Source of the DNA: Deinobacterium chartae
GTDB taxonomy: Bacteria > Deinococcota > Deinococci > Deinococcales > Deinococcaceae
Reading direction: 5' to 3'
DNA: 64,000 nt
Assembly (NCBI RefSeq): GCF_014202645.1
Contig: NZ_JACHHG010000003.1
Location: forward strand, 248,001-312,000
Under the pieces are notes generated by a model that did not search any database, was not told where the DNA came from, and was given only the letters and a program-made list of their open reading frames with translations. The position numbers and the translations under genes were made by a program. This document shows, one piece after another, positions 50,634 through 60,288 of the stretch (position 1 is its first letter; every line of letters starts with the position of its first letter).

Positions 50634-51668
50634 CTACAGCCCGGCGGCCAAACCCTTGGGGTCCACCAGATCGCGCAGCTTGCTCCAGGGAATCAGAATG
50701 CCGTCGAGCGCCGAAATCACGTGCGGCAGTCCGTAGTACACCAGCAGGCCCTGACGGGTCAAGCAGCCCTGGGTCTCGTCGTACACCTGCGTGGCGTCAC
50801 CGGGAGCCTCACCCCCAAGGCGCTGGGCCAGCACGCGGCTGCCCTCCTGGCTCAGGCGCGCGGCGTACGCGCTGCCCTTGCGGAACAGTTCGGACAGCTT
50901 CACCGTCTTACCCGCCTCGAGGTCAAACAGGATGCAGGTGCTGTCATTGTTGGGGTGTGCGGCCCCGGCGGAATAACTGCTTCCGGAGAGGCGCAGGCTC
51001 AGCGCGCGCCGGGTGGCCAGGGTGATGGTGTAGTCCGCATACAAGTCGCTGCCCACGTTGGGCAGGTCCGGATTCTTGCTGCGCTGCTGCAGGTACTCGG
51101 CTGTCCACTGCCGCAGGTCGGCCAGCGTGCGCTGACGGTCCGCCTCGAGGTAGGCGTTGAGTTTGGCGAGGCTGGCCGGAGGCACCTGGAACACCGGATA
51201 GGCCATGTCCAAATTCAAGTTCTTGGTCTTTTCCTGGATGCGCTGCGTGCGGAAACGCACGCCGCTGCCCTCGACCGCCTGGTGCTCCAGCGACACGGTC
51301 CGCCGCCCCGAGCCGTCCGGGCGGCTCCAGCTGCCGGCGAGGGTCATCATCGGACTGTCGGGACCGGGGGCCACGGCCTGGAGCTGAAAGCGGCCGGTGG
51401 CGCGACCCGAGGCATCGGTCTCGGTCAGCGTGAGGGCGTTGCCCGAGAGGCTGCCCGACAGGCGCAGCGGCTTATCGATGCCCTCGTACACGTACGAGCC
51501 GCTCGCGCGGTTCGCCTCGAGGCGCAGGGTCAGGCGCAGCGTGCGCGAGACGCCCTCGAGGGAGCCTCGAAAGACGCGTTCGCCGCTCCAGGGCGCGGCC
51601 GGAGCGGCCAGGGCGGGGCTTAGGGACAGGGCGGCGAGCAACAGGACTGTGGGGGCAGCAGGAGTCAT
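50634..51668 (-). CDS. Exported DUF3298-like protein
   Basis: ATG at 51668 gives a signal peptide (TPAAPTVLLLAALSLSPALA). The frame is open to 51860 but that part overlaps the MATE gene. The 344-residue product has an N-terminal beta domain and a C-terminal region (YTITLATRRALSLRLSGSSY, ILFDLEAGKTVKLSELF) like DUF3298/RsiV-type extracytoplasmic domains. Function unknown. A -10-like TACACT lies 11 bases before the start. Confidence 0.72.
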   Translation of the reverse strand: MTPAAPTVLLLAALSLSPALAAPAAPWSGERVFRGSLEGVSRTLRLTLRLEANRASGSYVYEGIDKPLRLSGSLSGNALTLTETDASGRATGRFQLQAVAPGPDSPMMTLAGSWSRPDGSGRRTVSLEHQAVEGSGVRFRTQRIQEKTKNLNLDMAYPVFQVPPASLAKLNAYLEADRQRTLADLRQWTAEYLQQRSKNPDLPNVGSDLYADYTITLATRRALSLRLSGSSYSAGAAHPNNDSTCILFDLEAGKTVKLSELFRKGSAYAARLSQEGSRVLAQRLGGEAPGDATQVYDETQGCLTRQGLLVYYGLPHVISALDGILIPWSKLRDLVDPKGLAAGL

Positions 51669-51700
51669 GAGGTGAACCCAGTGTAGCGCGAGGCGAGGCG

Positions 51701-53047
51701 CTACAGCGCCGCCCCGTAGCGCAGCCAGCGGCCCGACCAGAAACGTCCGCCGAAGGCGAGGGCGGCGAAGGCGATGTACACCAGGGCTGCGGTCCAGGCG
51801 GCTGTCAGGCCATAACCGTGCGAGAGCAGGTAGCTGGCGGGCAGGACCATCACTCCCCATGAACCCAGCAGCGAGATCATCAGGCGGAAGCGGGTATCGC
51901 CCGCTCCGGCCAGGGTGCCGCCCAGCACGATGGCAACCGCGTCCATCACCTGATAGATCGCCATGATCCGCAACACCTGGCTGCCCAGCGGCCAGACCTC
52001 CTGGCGGTCGGTGAACAGGCTCAGCAGCGGAACCGGGACGGTCCAGAACAGCAGGCCCAGCAGGCCCATCAGCACGGCGGCCACCCCGGCCCCCCGCCAG
52101 CCGATGCGGCGGGCGCGGTCAGGCCGACGTTCGCCCAGAGCGCGAGCCACCAGCGTGCTCGCTGCCACCGACAGCGCAAAGGCGGGCATGAAACCGAACG
52201 CCGCCAGCTGCTGCGCGATCTGCGAGGCCGCCAGTTCCAGCGGACCCAGCCGCGAGATCAGCCCGTTGAAGGTCGTAAAGGCCGCCGAGATTGCCAGGGT
52301 GCTTAGTCCCACCGGAACGCCGACCGTCACGATCTTCAGCAGTTCGGCCCTGCGGGGCAGTCCCGGCAGCAACGGGCCGAAGCGCCGCCACAGCAGCACC
52401 TGACTGAGGCCCGCCTGAAAGGCCACGGCCAGAAAGGTGGCCCAGCCCGCCCCGGCGATGCCCCAGCCCAGCCCGAACACGAACAGGTAGGCCAGCAGGG
52501 CGTTGAGGAGCACCATCGCCCAGGCGATGCGCATGGGTGTGCGGGTGTCGCCGCTGGACACGAAAGCCTGACCGTTCACGGTGGCCAGCAGGTGCAGCGG
52601 GGCCTCGTACATGCGGATGGTGCCGTAGATCAGCACCGGACCCACCACCTGCGGGTCGGTGCCCAACAGCCGCAGCAGGGCCTGCAGCAGCGACGGACCG
52701 CTTAGGGCCAGCACGGTACCCAGCAGCAGCGCCAGCGCCAGGTATACGCTGTACCAGCGCCGGAAGCCCGCCGGGTCTCCGGCGCCCAGGGCACGCGCGC
52801 CAAAGATCGGCAGGGTCTCGAGGGTTCCGCGGAACAGCAGCATCAAAGTCAGCACCGCGTTGCTGGCAAGGCCCACCGCGCCCACCTCCACGGCCCCGAC
52901 GCGGCCCATGTACACCGTATCCACGATGCCCAGCAGCACGTAGGCGAGGTTCGAGACGATCAGCGGCCAGGCGAGTTGCAGCAGTTCGGCGGTCAGGCCG
53001 GATTTGGAGCGGAAAAGAAGGCGGACGGCGGGCACCGCTGTATTCAA
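51701..53047 (-). CDS. MATE-family efflux transporter
   Basis: The 448-residue protein has 12 predicted helices in two MATE repeats (LAWPLIVSNLAYVLLGIVDTVYMG near the start). It would export drugs or metabolites by Na+ or H+ antiport. TTG at 53047 or GTG at 53035 are possible starts. It is upstream of the DUF3298-like gene on the same strand. Confidence 0.9.
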   Translation of the reverse strand: MNTAVPAVRLLFRSKSGLTAELLQLAWPLIVSNLAYVLLGIVDTVYMGRVGAVEVGAVGLASNAVLTLMLLFRGTLETLPIFGARALGAGDPAGFRRWYSVYLALALLLGTVLALSGPSLLQALLRLLGTDPQVVGPVLIYGTIRMYEAPLHLLATVNGQAFVSSGDTRTPMRIAWAMVLLNALLAYLFVFGLGWGIAGAGWATFLAVAFQAGLSQVLLWRRFGPLLPGLPRRAELLKIVTVGVPVGLSTLAISAAFTTFNGLISRLGPLELAASQIAQQLAAFGFMPAFALSVAASTLVARALGERRPDRARRIGWRGAGVAAVLMGLLGLLFWTVPVPLLSLFTDRQEVWPLGSQVLRIMAIYQVMDAVAIVLGGTLAGAGDTRFRLMISLLGSWGVMVLPASYLLSHGYGLTAAWTAALVYIAFAALAFGGRFWSGRWLRYGAAL

Positions 53048-53165
53048 TCACCTGTCCCCGCCGCCTAAGCGAAAGTATCTAGCCAGTCCGGAAGGCGGGA
53101 GCAGGCGGGCGACTAGGCCGTCCGGCGCAAGGCCACCGAACATCCGCTCCGCTAGGCTGAAAGAT

Positions 53166-53705
53166 ATGAACCTCGACTTCGTGCGCGTCGGCCCCGAGCG
53201 CCTCGAGCAGATCAGCGCCTTCCTGACCGCCGAGCCCTGGCCGTACCACGGGCGGCCCCGCCTGAGCGCCGAGCAGGTCCGGGCCAGCGCCGCCGAGGGC
53301 GTGTACTGGTCCGACGAGACCGAGACCTTCTTGGTCCTCGAGGCGGGGACGCCCGCCGCTTACCTGCGCCTGTTCGACCTGGACGACCCCACCGCGCTGT
53401 TCGACCTGCGCATCCGCGCGGCCCGGCGCGGCCAGGGCCTGGGGCAGACCTGCGTGCGCTGGCTGAGCGCGCACCTGTTCGAGACGCGCCCGGAACTGCA
53501 CCGCATCGCCGCCAACACCCGCGTGGACAACCACGCCATGCGGGCGGTGCTGGGACGCTGCGGCTACGTCCTCGAGGCGTACTACCGCCAGGCGTGGCCG
53601 CAGGAGGGCCGCTTGCACGACTGTGTGTCCTACGCGCTGCTGCGGTCCGACTGGGAGAGCGGCACGCTGACCCCCACGCCGTTTTCCCAGGAAGCCGTCC
53701 GCTGA
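53166..53705 (+). CDS. GNAT-family N-acetyltransferase
   Basis: ATG at 53166 lies seven bases after TAGGCT (53153-53158), likely leaderless. The 179-residue protein has the acetyl-CoA loop RAARRGQGLGQTCV and the later NTRVDNHAMRAVLGRCGYVLEA, as in RimJ/RimL-like acetyltransferases. Acceptor unknown. Confidence 0.88.
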   Translation: MNLDFVRVGPERLEQISAFLTAEPWPYHGRPRLSAEQVRASAAEGVYWSDETETFLVLEAGTPAAYLRLFDLDDPTALFDLRIRAARRGQGLGQTCVRWLSAHLFETRPELHRIAANTRVDNHAMRAVLGRCGYVLEAYYRQAWPQEGRLHDCVSYALLRSDWESGTLTPTPFSQEAVR

Positions 53706-53712
53706 GCACCGC

Positions 53713-53738
53713 GCAATGGCGTGTCTGCTCGCCATTGC
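53713..53738 (+). terminator. Short hairpin after the acetyltransferase
   Basis: A 9-bp perfect repeat GCAATGGCG / CGCCATTGC (53713-53721 and 53730-53738), eight-base loop. Confidence 0.5.
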
Positions 53739-53769
53739 TCCTGACCGCCGCAGGCTACACTGAGTCCGT

Positions 53770-54996
53770 ATGAACGCTCGCCGCAAGACCACGCAGGTGA
53801 ACGTCGGCGGAGTCTGGATCGGTTCCGACTACCCCGTTCGCGTGCAGAGCATGACCAACACCGACACCGCCGACGCCGAGGCCACGGCCATCCAGGTTGC
53901 CCAACTGGCCCGGGCGGGCAGCGAGATCGTGCGCATCACCGTCAACAACAAGGCGGCGGCCGCGGCTGTGCCCGAGATCGTGCAGCGCCTCGAGGACATC
54001 GGGATCACGGTGCCGCTGGTGGGAGACTTTCACTACAACGGCCACGTGCTGCTGCGCGAGTACCCCGAAACGGCCCGCCTGCTGGCCAAGTACCGCATCA
54101 ACCCGGGCAACGTGGGAACCGGGGCCAGCCACGACAAGAACTTTGCCACCATGGTCGAGGTCGCCAAGGACTTCGACAAGCCGGTGCGCATCGGCGTGAA
54201 CTGGGGCAGCCTCGATCAGCAGGTGCTGGCCCGCATGATGGACGAGAACTCGAGGCTGGAGCGGCCCCGCGCTGCCACCGACGTGATGATCGACGCCATG
54301 ATCGTCTCGGCGCTCGAGAGTGCCCGCGCTGCCGAGGAGCTGGGGCTGGGACACGACAAGGTCCTGATCTCGGCCAAGGTCTCGAGCGTGCCCGAACTGT
54401 GGCAGGTCTACCGCCTGCTGGCCGCACAGTGCGATTACCCGCTGCACCTGGGCCTCACCGAGGCGGGCATGGGGGACAAGGGCGTGGTGGCCTCGACCGC
54501 GGGCCTGTCGGTGCTGCTGGCCGAGGGCATCGGGGACACCATCCGCGTCTCGATCACGCCCGAACCCGGTGCTCCCCGCCGCAAGGAGGTGGAAGTCGCC
54601 CAGCAGATCCTGCAGTCGCTGGGTTTGCGCCAGTTCGCGCCGCAGGTCACCGCCTGCCCCGGCTGCGGGCGCACCACCTCCACGCTGTTCCAGGAGCTGG
54701 CCCAGCAGATCCAGGGCTACATCCGCGATCAGATGCCCGAGTGGAAGGGGCGCTACCCGGGTGTGGAGACCCTGCAAGTCGCCGTGATGGGCTGCATCGT
54801 CAACGGTCCCGGCGAGAGCAAGCACGCCGACATCGGCATCAGCCTGCCCGGTACCGGCGAGGACCCGCGCGCCCCGGTGTACCAAGACGGCAAGCTGCTC
54901 ACGACCCTCAAGGGCAAGGACATCGTGCCCGAGTTCAAACGGCTTCTCGACGCCTACGTGGAGCGGCGCTACGGACAGGGCGTGACCCGTCCCTGA
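53770..54996 (+). CDS. ispG: 4-hydroxy-3-methylbut-2-enyl diphosphate synthase
   Basis: The 408-residue 4Fe-4S enzyme converts MEcPP to HMBPP in the MEP isoprenoid pathway. The N-terminal block is [15 protein letters not shown]. Cluster cysteines lie in ACPGCGRTT and [16 protein letters not shown] (53756-53761) is eight bases before the ATG, suggesting a leaderless mRNA. Confidence 0.96.
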   Translation: MNARRKTTQVNVGGVWIGSDYPVRVQSMTNTDTADAEATAIQVAQLARAGSEIVRITVNNKAAAAAVPEIVQRLEDIGITVPLVGDFHYNGHVLLREYPETARLLAKYRINPGNVGTGASHDKNFATMVEVAKDFDKPVRIGVNWGSLDQQVLARMMDENSRLERPRAATDVMIDAMIVSALESARAAEELGLGHDKVLISAKVSSVPELWQVYRLLAAQCDYPLHLGLTEAGMGDKGVVASTAGLSVLLAEGIGDTIRVSITPEPGAPRRKEVEVAQQILQSLGLRQFAPQVTACPGCGRTTSTLFQELAQQIQGYIRDQMPEWKGRYPGVETLQVAVMGCIVNGPGESKHADIGISLPGTGEDPRAPVYQDGKLLTTLKGKDIVPEFKRLLDAYVERRYGQGVTRP

Positions 54997-55019
54997 GGCG
55001 CTCCGGGTCGGCCTGACGG

Positions 55020-55048
55020 GCGGTCCTCGGTGCGAGGACCGCCGTTTT
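55020..55048 (+). terminator. Terminator after ispG
   Basis: A 10-bp stem GCGGTCCTCG / CGAGGACCGC (55020-55029 and 55033-55042), then TTTT. Confidence 0.85.
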
Positions 55049-55102
55049 ATAAGGTGAGTACTCGACCAAATGCCGCGCGGCGGCATGATACGCTGGGGCG
55101 TT

Positions 55103-55864
55103 ATGGCTCGCATCACCCTGAAGAACAGCAAAGAGATCGAGGGGCTGCGCAAGGCCGGCCACCTGGTCGCCGAGACCTTCAAGCTCCTCGAGCCGCACGT
55201 CAAGCCGGGAGTGAGCCTGCTGGAACTCGACCGCATCGCCGAGGAATTCATCCGCTCTCAGGGCGCCATTCCTGCCTACGTCGGCTACAGCAACGGCATC
55301 ACTCCTTTTCCGAACACCCTGTGCATCTCGGTGAACGAGGTCATCTGTCACGGCATCCCGTCGCCGCGCAAGCTGCGCGAGGGGGACATCGTGGGCGTGG
55401 ACATCGGTGTGAAGCTGGGCGGCTTCTACGGCGACGCCTGCTACACCTACACCGTAGGCAGCGTGTCACCCGCCACCCAGCGGCTGGTGGACACCGCCCG
55501 CGAGTGCCTCGAGGCGGGTATTCGCGAGGTGAAGCCGGGCGCGCGCATCGGGGACATCGGCGCGGCAATCCAGGAACTGGCCGAGGGGCGCGGTTACGGC
55601 GTGGTGCGCGAGTACATCGGGCACGGGGTGGGCCGCAACCTGCACGAGGCCCCGGACGTTCCGCACTTCGGGCGGCGCGGGACCGGCACCAAGCTGGTGC
55701 CCGGCATGGTCTTTACCATCGAGCCGATGATCAACGCGGGCGGCTACGAGACCGAGGTCCTCGAGGACACCTGGACGGTGGTGACGCGTGACCGCTCGCT
55801 CTCGGCGCAGTTCGAGCACACCGTGGCCGTGACCGAGTCGGGCGTGGACATTCTGACGCTCTGA
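55103..55864 (+). CDS. map: Methionine aminopeptidase, type I
   Basis: ATG at 55103 (MARITLKNSKEIEGLRKAG) is the natural family start. The 253-residue enzyme removes N-terminal Met from new proteins. Metal ligands: two aspartates (VGVDIGVKLGGFYGDACYT), His in YIGHGVGRNLHE, and Glu in FTIEPMI and FEHTVAVTE. It stands alone, with a hairpin after it. Confidence 0.96.
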   Translation: MARITLKNSKEIEGLRKAGHLVAETFKLLEPHVKPGVSLLELDRIAEEFIRSQGAIPAYVGYSNGITPFPNTLCISVNEVICHGIPSPRKLREGDIVGVDIGVKLGGFYGDACYTYTVGSVSPATQRLVDTARECLEAGIREVKPGARIGDIGAAIQELAEGRGYGVVREYIGHGVGRNLHEAPDVPHFGRRGTGTKLVPGMVFTIEPMINAGGYETEVLEDTWTVVTRDRSLSAQFEHTVAVTESGVDILTL

Positions 55865-55875
55865 TCCCGCTTACC

Positions 55876-55914
55876 GGGCGCGGGGGGAAGCCGATAAGGC
55901 TTCCCCCCGCGCCC
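55876..55914. terminator. Bidirectional hairpin terminator
   Basis: A 17-bp perfect stem (55876-55892 and 55898-55914), loop GATAA, between convergent map and the carbonic anhydrase gene. Confidence 0.75.
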
Positions 55915-55930
55915 TTGTCCGACCCGGGTC

Positions 55931-56638
55931 TTACAGGGCGAGGTCCTCGGGTTCGGTCAGGAAATCCACCGCGCCGCTGCCGATCTCGTAGTAAGCACCG
56001 ATCACCCGGATGCTGCCTTTCTCCTCGGCCTGCTGGACCAGCGCGTTGCGGCGCAGCAGCGACACCTGGTAGCGCACGTTGTGCGTGACGGCCTCGCGCA
56101 TGCGGGCCTTGCGGTCGCGGATGTAGGGCAGGCCGTGCACCGCCGGACGGATGCGCTCGATCAGCGTGCGCAGGTTCTCGGGCTCCTCGGCCAGTTTCTC
56201 CGGAGGCAGCATGGCCGCGCTCACGGCGCCGCAGCCCTCGTGCCCCATCACCACCAGCAGCTTCACGCCCAGGTGCTCGACCGCGAACTCCACGCTGCCC
56301 AGCGTATCCGGAGTGATGACCTGCCCGGCCACCCGAATGATGAACAGGTGCCCGAAGCCCTGGTCAAAGACCATTTCGACCGGGACACGGCTGTCCGAGC
56401 AGCCGATGACCGCTGCGAACGGCGACTGCGAGATGATCTGTGCGCGGCGCTCGTTGGCGCTGAGCTCGGGTCGTCGGCTCTGTCCGCCAAAGAAGCGGGC
56501 GTTGCCGTGTTTGAGGGCCACGATGGCTTCCTCGGGTGTTTGGATGCTCAGCGGGCGCAGGGCCGCGATCTCTTCCATGCTGGCCCCACGGCGTACGGCA
56601 TCCATCAGGCTGGCATCAAAGTCAGGGGACTCGCTCAT
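55931..56638 (-). CDS. Beta-class carbonic anhydrase
   Basis: The 235-residue protein has the zinc ligands and Asp-Arg dyad of beta carbonic anhydrases: GCSDSRVP (Cys, Asp, Arg) and MGHEGCGAV (His, Cys). It hydrates CO2. The N-terminal about 35 residues before the domain are extra. No signal peptide is seen. Confidence 0.94.
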   Translation of the reverse strand: MSESPDFDASLMDAVRRGASMEEIAALRPLSIQTPEEAIVALKHGNARFFGGQSRRPELSANERRAQIISQSPFAAVIGCSDSRVPVEMVFDQGFGHLFIIRVAGQVITPDTLGSVEFAVEHLGVKLLVVMGHEGCGAVSAAMLPPEKLAEEPENLRTLIERIRPAVHGLPYIRDRKARMREAVTHNVRYQVSLLRRNALVQQAEEKGSIRVIGAYYEIGSGAVDFLTEPEDLAL

Positions 56639-56704
56639 GCGTTCTACCTTACCGGGCCGGGCAGCGGTACGCCAAGCGGGTTTCCGAGAGTCTTCGTGCA
56701 GGGA

Positions 56705-57940
56705 TCAGGCGTCACGGCGCAGCTTCATCGCCAGGAACCATGCGGCGCAAAACAGCCCGCTAGACAGCAAAAATACCACGTTATACCCGGCTGCGTCGGC
56801 CAGCAGCCCCCCGATGACCGGGGCGAACAGCGCCAGACCCACCAGCGTGTTCAGCACCCCGATGTACCGGCTGCGGGCGTGTGTCGGAGCGATGTTGAGC
56901 AGGTGGTTGGTGTGTCCCAGGTTGAATCCTTGCGTGGCCACGCTCGAGCACACGAACACGGCCAGATAGCTCCAGCGTGCTCCCGGCGGCAGTGCGAGCG
57001 CGATGATCGGGGCCAGTGCGGCAAAAAAGGCCGAGTAGCGGATGATGCGCCTCGAGCCGTGCCGCTGGGCCACCCGGGTCCAGATCACGTTGGACAGCGG
57101 GGCCACACCGGTTAAGGTCATCAGAAAGACTCCCAACATCGAGGCGGGCATCTCGAGGACCCGCAGGGCGTACACGGCGTAGAACGGCTCGGCCATGGTC
57201 GCGAAGGCCAGCAGCAGGCGCACGCCCAAAAAGGCGCGGAAGGCCGGGTCCGAGCGTAGGGTGAAGGGTATCAGCCGCAGTTCCTCGAGGACGCTGGCGC
57301 GCGGCAGCGGTTCGTCGGGCGGCTCGGTGACCCGTCCAAAGACCGCGTAGCCGACCGTGTAAGCGACCGTGCCGATCGCGAAGATCAGGGTGTAGTTGTA
57401 CGGAAAGGGCAGGTCGGAGGCCAGGATCTGCCGCACCCCCAGCCCGGCCAGGAAGGCCAGCAGGCCGCCCCACAGGTTGCGGGTGCCGAAAAAGGACGCA
57501 CGCCGCTCGCTGGGAATCACCTTGGAGACCACCTCGAGGAACGGCAGGCCCGACACCCCCGAGGCGAAGGCGTTGATGATCATGCCCGCGATGAAGCTGG
57601 CCAGCAGCCAGCCGGGATGGTCGATCAACAGGGCGCTGGAGAGCACCATCCACACGTAGGTGAGGGCGCGTATGGTGGCGGCCGAGCGGTAGACCGGCAG
57701 TTTGTACGGATGGGCGCGGACGATGCCGGCGATGATCAGTTGGGGCAGCATCCAGCCGCCCTGCTGGATGGCGGGCAGCAGACCGATGATGGCGTTGGAA
57801 GCACCCAGCTTCGCGGCGAAGGCGGCCAGGACCACGGTGGCGTTCATGAAGCCGTCGCCGACGAAGACCAGCCATCCGTTGTAGACGCCGAGGCGATAAT
57901 TGCGATCCCAGGTCGGACGGCGGGAAGGGCGGACACTCAC
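56705..57940 (-). CDS. MFS transporter
   Basis: The GTG at 57940 lies seven bases after TAAAGT (57953-57948) on the minus strand. The 411-residue protein has about 12 helices with an RNYRLGVYNGWLVFVGDGF start and SERRASFFGTRNLWGG, resembling a subgroup of uncharacterised MFS permeases. Substrate unknown. It is divergent from the next gene. Confidence 0.85.
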   Translation of the reverse strand: MSVRPSRRPTWDRNYRLGVYNGWLVFVGDGFMNATVVLAAFAAKLGASNAIIGLLPAIQQGGWMLPQLIIAGIVRAHPYKLPVYRSAATIRALTYVWMVLSSALLIDHPGWLLASFIAGMIINAFASGVSGLPFLEVVSKVIPSERRASFFGTRNLWGGLLAFLAGLGVRQILASDLPFPYNYTLIFAIGTVAYTVGYAVFGRVTEPPDEPLPRASVLEELRLIPFTLRSDPAFRAFLGVRLLLAFATMAEPFYAVYALRVLEMPASMLGVFLMTLTGVAPLSNVIWTRVAQRHGSRRIIRYSAFFAALAPIIALALPPGARWSYLAVFVCSSVATQGFNLGHTNHLLNIAPTHARSRYIGVLNTLVGLALFAPVIGGLLADAAGYNVVFLLSSGLFCAAWFLAMKLRRDA

Positions 57941-58001
57941 GGGGCTTACTTTACTCCCGTCACCCGCCTGGGAAGTCAGGTAACCGCGCGGGGCCGCGCG
58001 G

Positions 58002-58007
58002 TAGACT
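58002..58007 (+). promoter_or_regulatory. -10 box for a leaderless hypothetical gene
   Basis: TAGACT ends five bases before the ATG at 58013. There is no ribosome binding site. Confidence 0.45.
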
Positions 58008-58012
58008 GGGCC

Positions 58013-58978
58013 ATGCTCACCCTTATCGCCGACCTCGGCGACCTGCTGCGGCTTCACGCCGCCTACAACGCCGCGACCGTGGTCGAGCTCGCCCGCGCGG
58101 CGGGCGGCCCGGTTCATCTCGCCTCGCCCCCGGACCCCGAGTCGCCGGTGCGCGCCGCCCTCGAGGTCAGCGGCCTGGAACTGCGCGAGGTCGCACCGGA
58201 CTGGGCCTGGGCCGAGGGCGAGGCCGAGCAGATGCGCGAGTTCTTGCAAGCTTACCCGCAGGGGCAAGAGCGCCTGCGCGCGGCGGGTCAGGCGCAGCGC
58301 GCGCTGGCCGAGGCGCTCGCGGGCACGCTGACTGCCGCCCGGGTGCACGGGCCCGAGCTGCTGGGCGCCGCCGACGCCTACCACCGCTTGGTGCGCGAGC
58401 AGCTCGGAGAGGGACCGGGAAACGCGCACCGCAAGCGGCGTCTCGAGGCGCTGCGCTCACGGCTCGAGGGGGCAAGCGGGGTGCTGGTTGCCCCGCTCGA
58501 CGACCTGCCCGAGTTGCTGCGCGTTCTGCCGGATGCGCGCTTGCCCGCGCTAGGCGATTTCCGGCCCGGCGAGAGCTCGCGCCTGCGGGCGCTGGCCGAC
58601 CGCGCGCTGCGCCTCGAGGAGGGCGATGACCTCGAGGCGCTGGTGCGCAACCTGCTCGAGGCCGAGGGAGACGCGCTGACCCCCGGAGCCGAGCTGCGCT
58701 ACGCCGCCGCGAACGTGTACCTGGCCGTGGGAGACCTGCCGAGCGCCCGCAGCCTGCTCGAGGAGGCCGGGCACGCGCAGCTCGAGCGCCCGCCGCGTTA
58801 CCTGTTCGGGCTGGTGTACGCCCGTCTGGGGCAGGTGCGCGACGCGCTGGGCGACCGTGAGAACGCGCTGCGCGCCTACCGCGCCGTACTGGCCCTGCCC
58901 TGGGCGCCGCAGGCGGCCCTCGAGGCGGCCCGCGCGGGACTGGAGCTGCCCTTCACGCTCGAGGTGGAGGAACGCTAG
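58013..58978 (+). CDS. Hypothetical protein with TPR-like C-terminus (321 aa)
   Basis: A soluble, leucine/alanine/glutamate-rich protein. The C-terminal third (AELRYAAANVYLAVGDLPSA, FGLVYARLGQVRDALGDREN) looks like two or three tetratricopeptide hairpins. The N-terminus (IADLGDLLRLHAAYNAATVVELARAAGG) may be Rossmann-like. No family recognised. It ends overlapping the convergent DUF2071 gene by four bases. Confidence 0.65.
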   Translation: MLTLIADLGDLLRLHAAYNAATVVELARAAGGPVHLASPPDPESPVRAALEVSGLELREVAPDWAWAEGEAEQMREFLQAYPQGQERLRAAGQAQRALAEALAGTLTAARVHGPELLGAADAYHRLVREQLGEGPGNAHRKRRLEALRSRLEGASGVLVAPLDDLPELLRVLPDARLPALGDFRPGESSRLRALADRALRLEEGDDLEALVRNLLEAEGDALTPGAELRYAAANVYLAVGDLPSARSLLEEAGHAQLERPPRYLFGLVYARLGQVRDALGDRENALRAYRAVLALPWAPQAALEAARAGLELPFTLEVEER

Positions 58979-59778
58979 CGGACCCGCTCGAGCGTCCAGG
59001 CGACCATGTCGATGCGGCGGGCAAAGTGCGCCAGCGCTGGCGCACCGGGCAGGTGCAGCCCCCAGCCCTCGGCCAGGGTGTTGGCTTCCAAGGTCACCTC
59101 GGCGGGTTGCAGCGGCCAGCGCGCGTGGTGGATGTGACCGCGCCACAGCCGCTCTCCCTGCGCGGAGTACAGGCAGTACCGCTCGGTCAGCCACGCCTCG
59201 AGGCTGCCCGGCTGCGCGAGGTAGACCGGACCGCTGGGCCGGTAGCGCGCGCGGAACTCGGCGGGCGGAGCGCGGCGGTGCGTGCGCCTCGAGGTGTAGT
59301 CAACCGCCGCGCCCTGGCGTAGCACCTGCATGCGGGCGTCGAAGTAGGGGAGATGAAAGCTGCTGCGCGCGCCGCGCACTGCCAACGGGTTGGCGGCGTC
59401 GAGGCTGAAGAACCACACGCCCGGCTTGCCCCCGTGCGTCTCGCCCGGCACGCGCACGTAGGTGCGCAGGTTCAGTTCGGGAAAGTACGACAGGCCCGGA
59501 AGCGGCGGAATCCCGCGCGGACGCACGTCGGCCATCCGGAAGGGAACGGCTCCCAGCCAGGCTTGCCCGTCGAAGGTGTCGAGCTCGAGGCCGCCAGGCA
59601 GGTGGGGGCGCAGCGTCTCGGGTGGAACCGGCCAGTGCAAGAACAGCAGGTCCTGCCAGCTCATCCACATCACCCAGGGAGCCTTGGGCAGCGGCCAGGG
59701 ACGGTGATCGTACAGCTGCAGCGGGCGCAGGGCTGCCGCCTGTGGCGAGAGCGGCCTCACAGAAAGCGGGAGCGCCAT
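58975..59778 (-). CDS. DUF2071 (YqjF-like) family protein
   Basis: The 267-residue protein has the YqjF/DUF2071 pattern: MSWQDLLFLHWPVPPETLRPHLP near the start, LDTFDGQAWLGAVPFRMADVRPRG, and LNLRTYVR. The family is of unknown function, with an acetoacetate-decarboxylase-like fold. It overlaps the DCC gene upstream by 22 bases, so they form one unit. Confidence 0.85.
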   Translation of the reverse strand: MALPLSVRPLSPQAAALRPLQLYDHRPWPLPKAPWVMWMSWQDLLFLHWPVPPETLRPHLPGGLELDTFDGQAWLGAVPFRMADVRPRGIPPLPGLSYFPELNLRTYVRVPGETHGGKPGVWFFSLDAANPLAVRGARSSFHLPYFDARMQVLRQGAAVDYTSRRTHRRAPPAEFRARYRPSGPVYLAQPGSLEAWLTERYCLYSAQGERLWRGHIHHARWPLQPAEVTLEANTLAEGWGLHLPGAPALAHFARRIDMVAWTLERVR

Positions 59779-60164
59779 TCGGGGCGTGGGAGCAGGCAGG
59801 CTTCACGCCGCCCGAAGATGCGGTAGCGGTTGCGGGCGATCAGGCAGTAGACCGCGTCGCGCAACGGGCGCGGCAGCAGGATCAGAACGTACAGCAAACG
59901 CCAGGGGCCTCCCAGACCGCGTGCGATGCACAGCGCGGCGTCGCTGCGCAGGTAGGTGCGCCCGCCCTCGAGCAGCACGAACGAGTCGGTGTCTTCGGGG
60001 ACCTGCCCGGCCGCTCGCAGGCGCTGGCCGGTCTCGGACTGCAGTGAGGCGAAGCGGAAACGCGCCTGCGGGTCGCGCAGCAAGATGAACTGCACCGCAC
60101 CGTTGCACAGGTTGCACACACCGTCGAACAGGATCACGCCAGGCTGCAAGGAGGGCCCGCTCAT
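59757..60164 (-). CDS. DCC-family thiol-disulfide oxidoreductase (DUF393)
   Basis: The 135-residue protein begins ILFDGVCNLCNGAVQF. The DxxCxxC motif (Cys17, Cys20) names the family, which is thioredoxin-like. RNRYRIFGRR near the end is also typical. Redox partner unknown. The first gene of a two-gene unit with the DUF2071 protein. Confidence 0.92.
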   Translation of the reverse strand: MSGPSLQPGVILFDGVCNLCNGAVQFILLRDPQARFRFASLQSETGQRLRAAGQVPEDTDSFVLLEGGRTYLRSDAALCIARGLGGPWRLLYVLILLPRPLRDAVYCLIARNRYRIFGRREACLLPRPEWRSRFL

Positions 60165-60242
60165 GCCCTCACGCTAGCACGCGCATGAGCCGGGCGCGGT
60201 GAGGCGAAACGCAGAGTGAAAAAATGTCGCGAGCAAAAGTGC

Positions 60243-60267
60243 AAAAAAAGCGCCCCGGAAGGGGCGC
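60243..60267 (-). terminator. Terminator of rplM-rpsI
   Basis: A stem GCGCCCC / GGGGCGC (60250-60256 and 60261-60267) is followed on the minus strand by seven T residues (60249-60243). Confidence 0.9.
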
Positions 60268-60288
60268 CATAAACAGCGGTGCGCGGGT

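Noticed and set aside
57617-58012. Upstream extension of the TPR-like gene
   Set aside because: It runs antisense through the MFS gene start; ATG at 58013 has its own -10 box.
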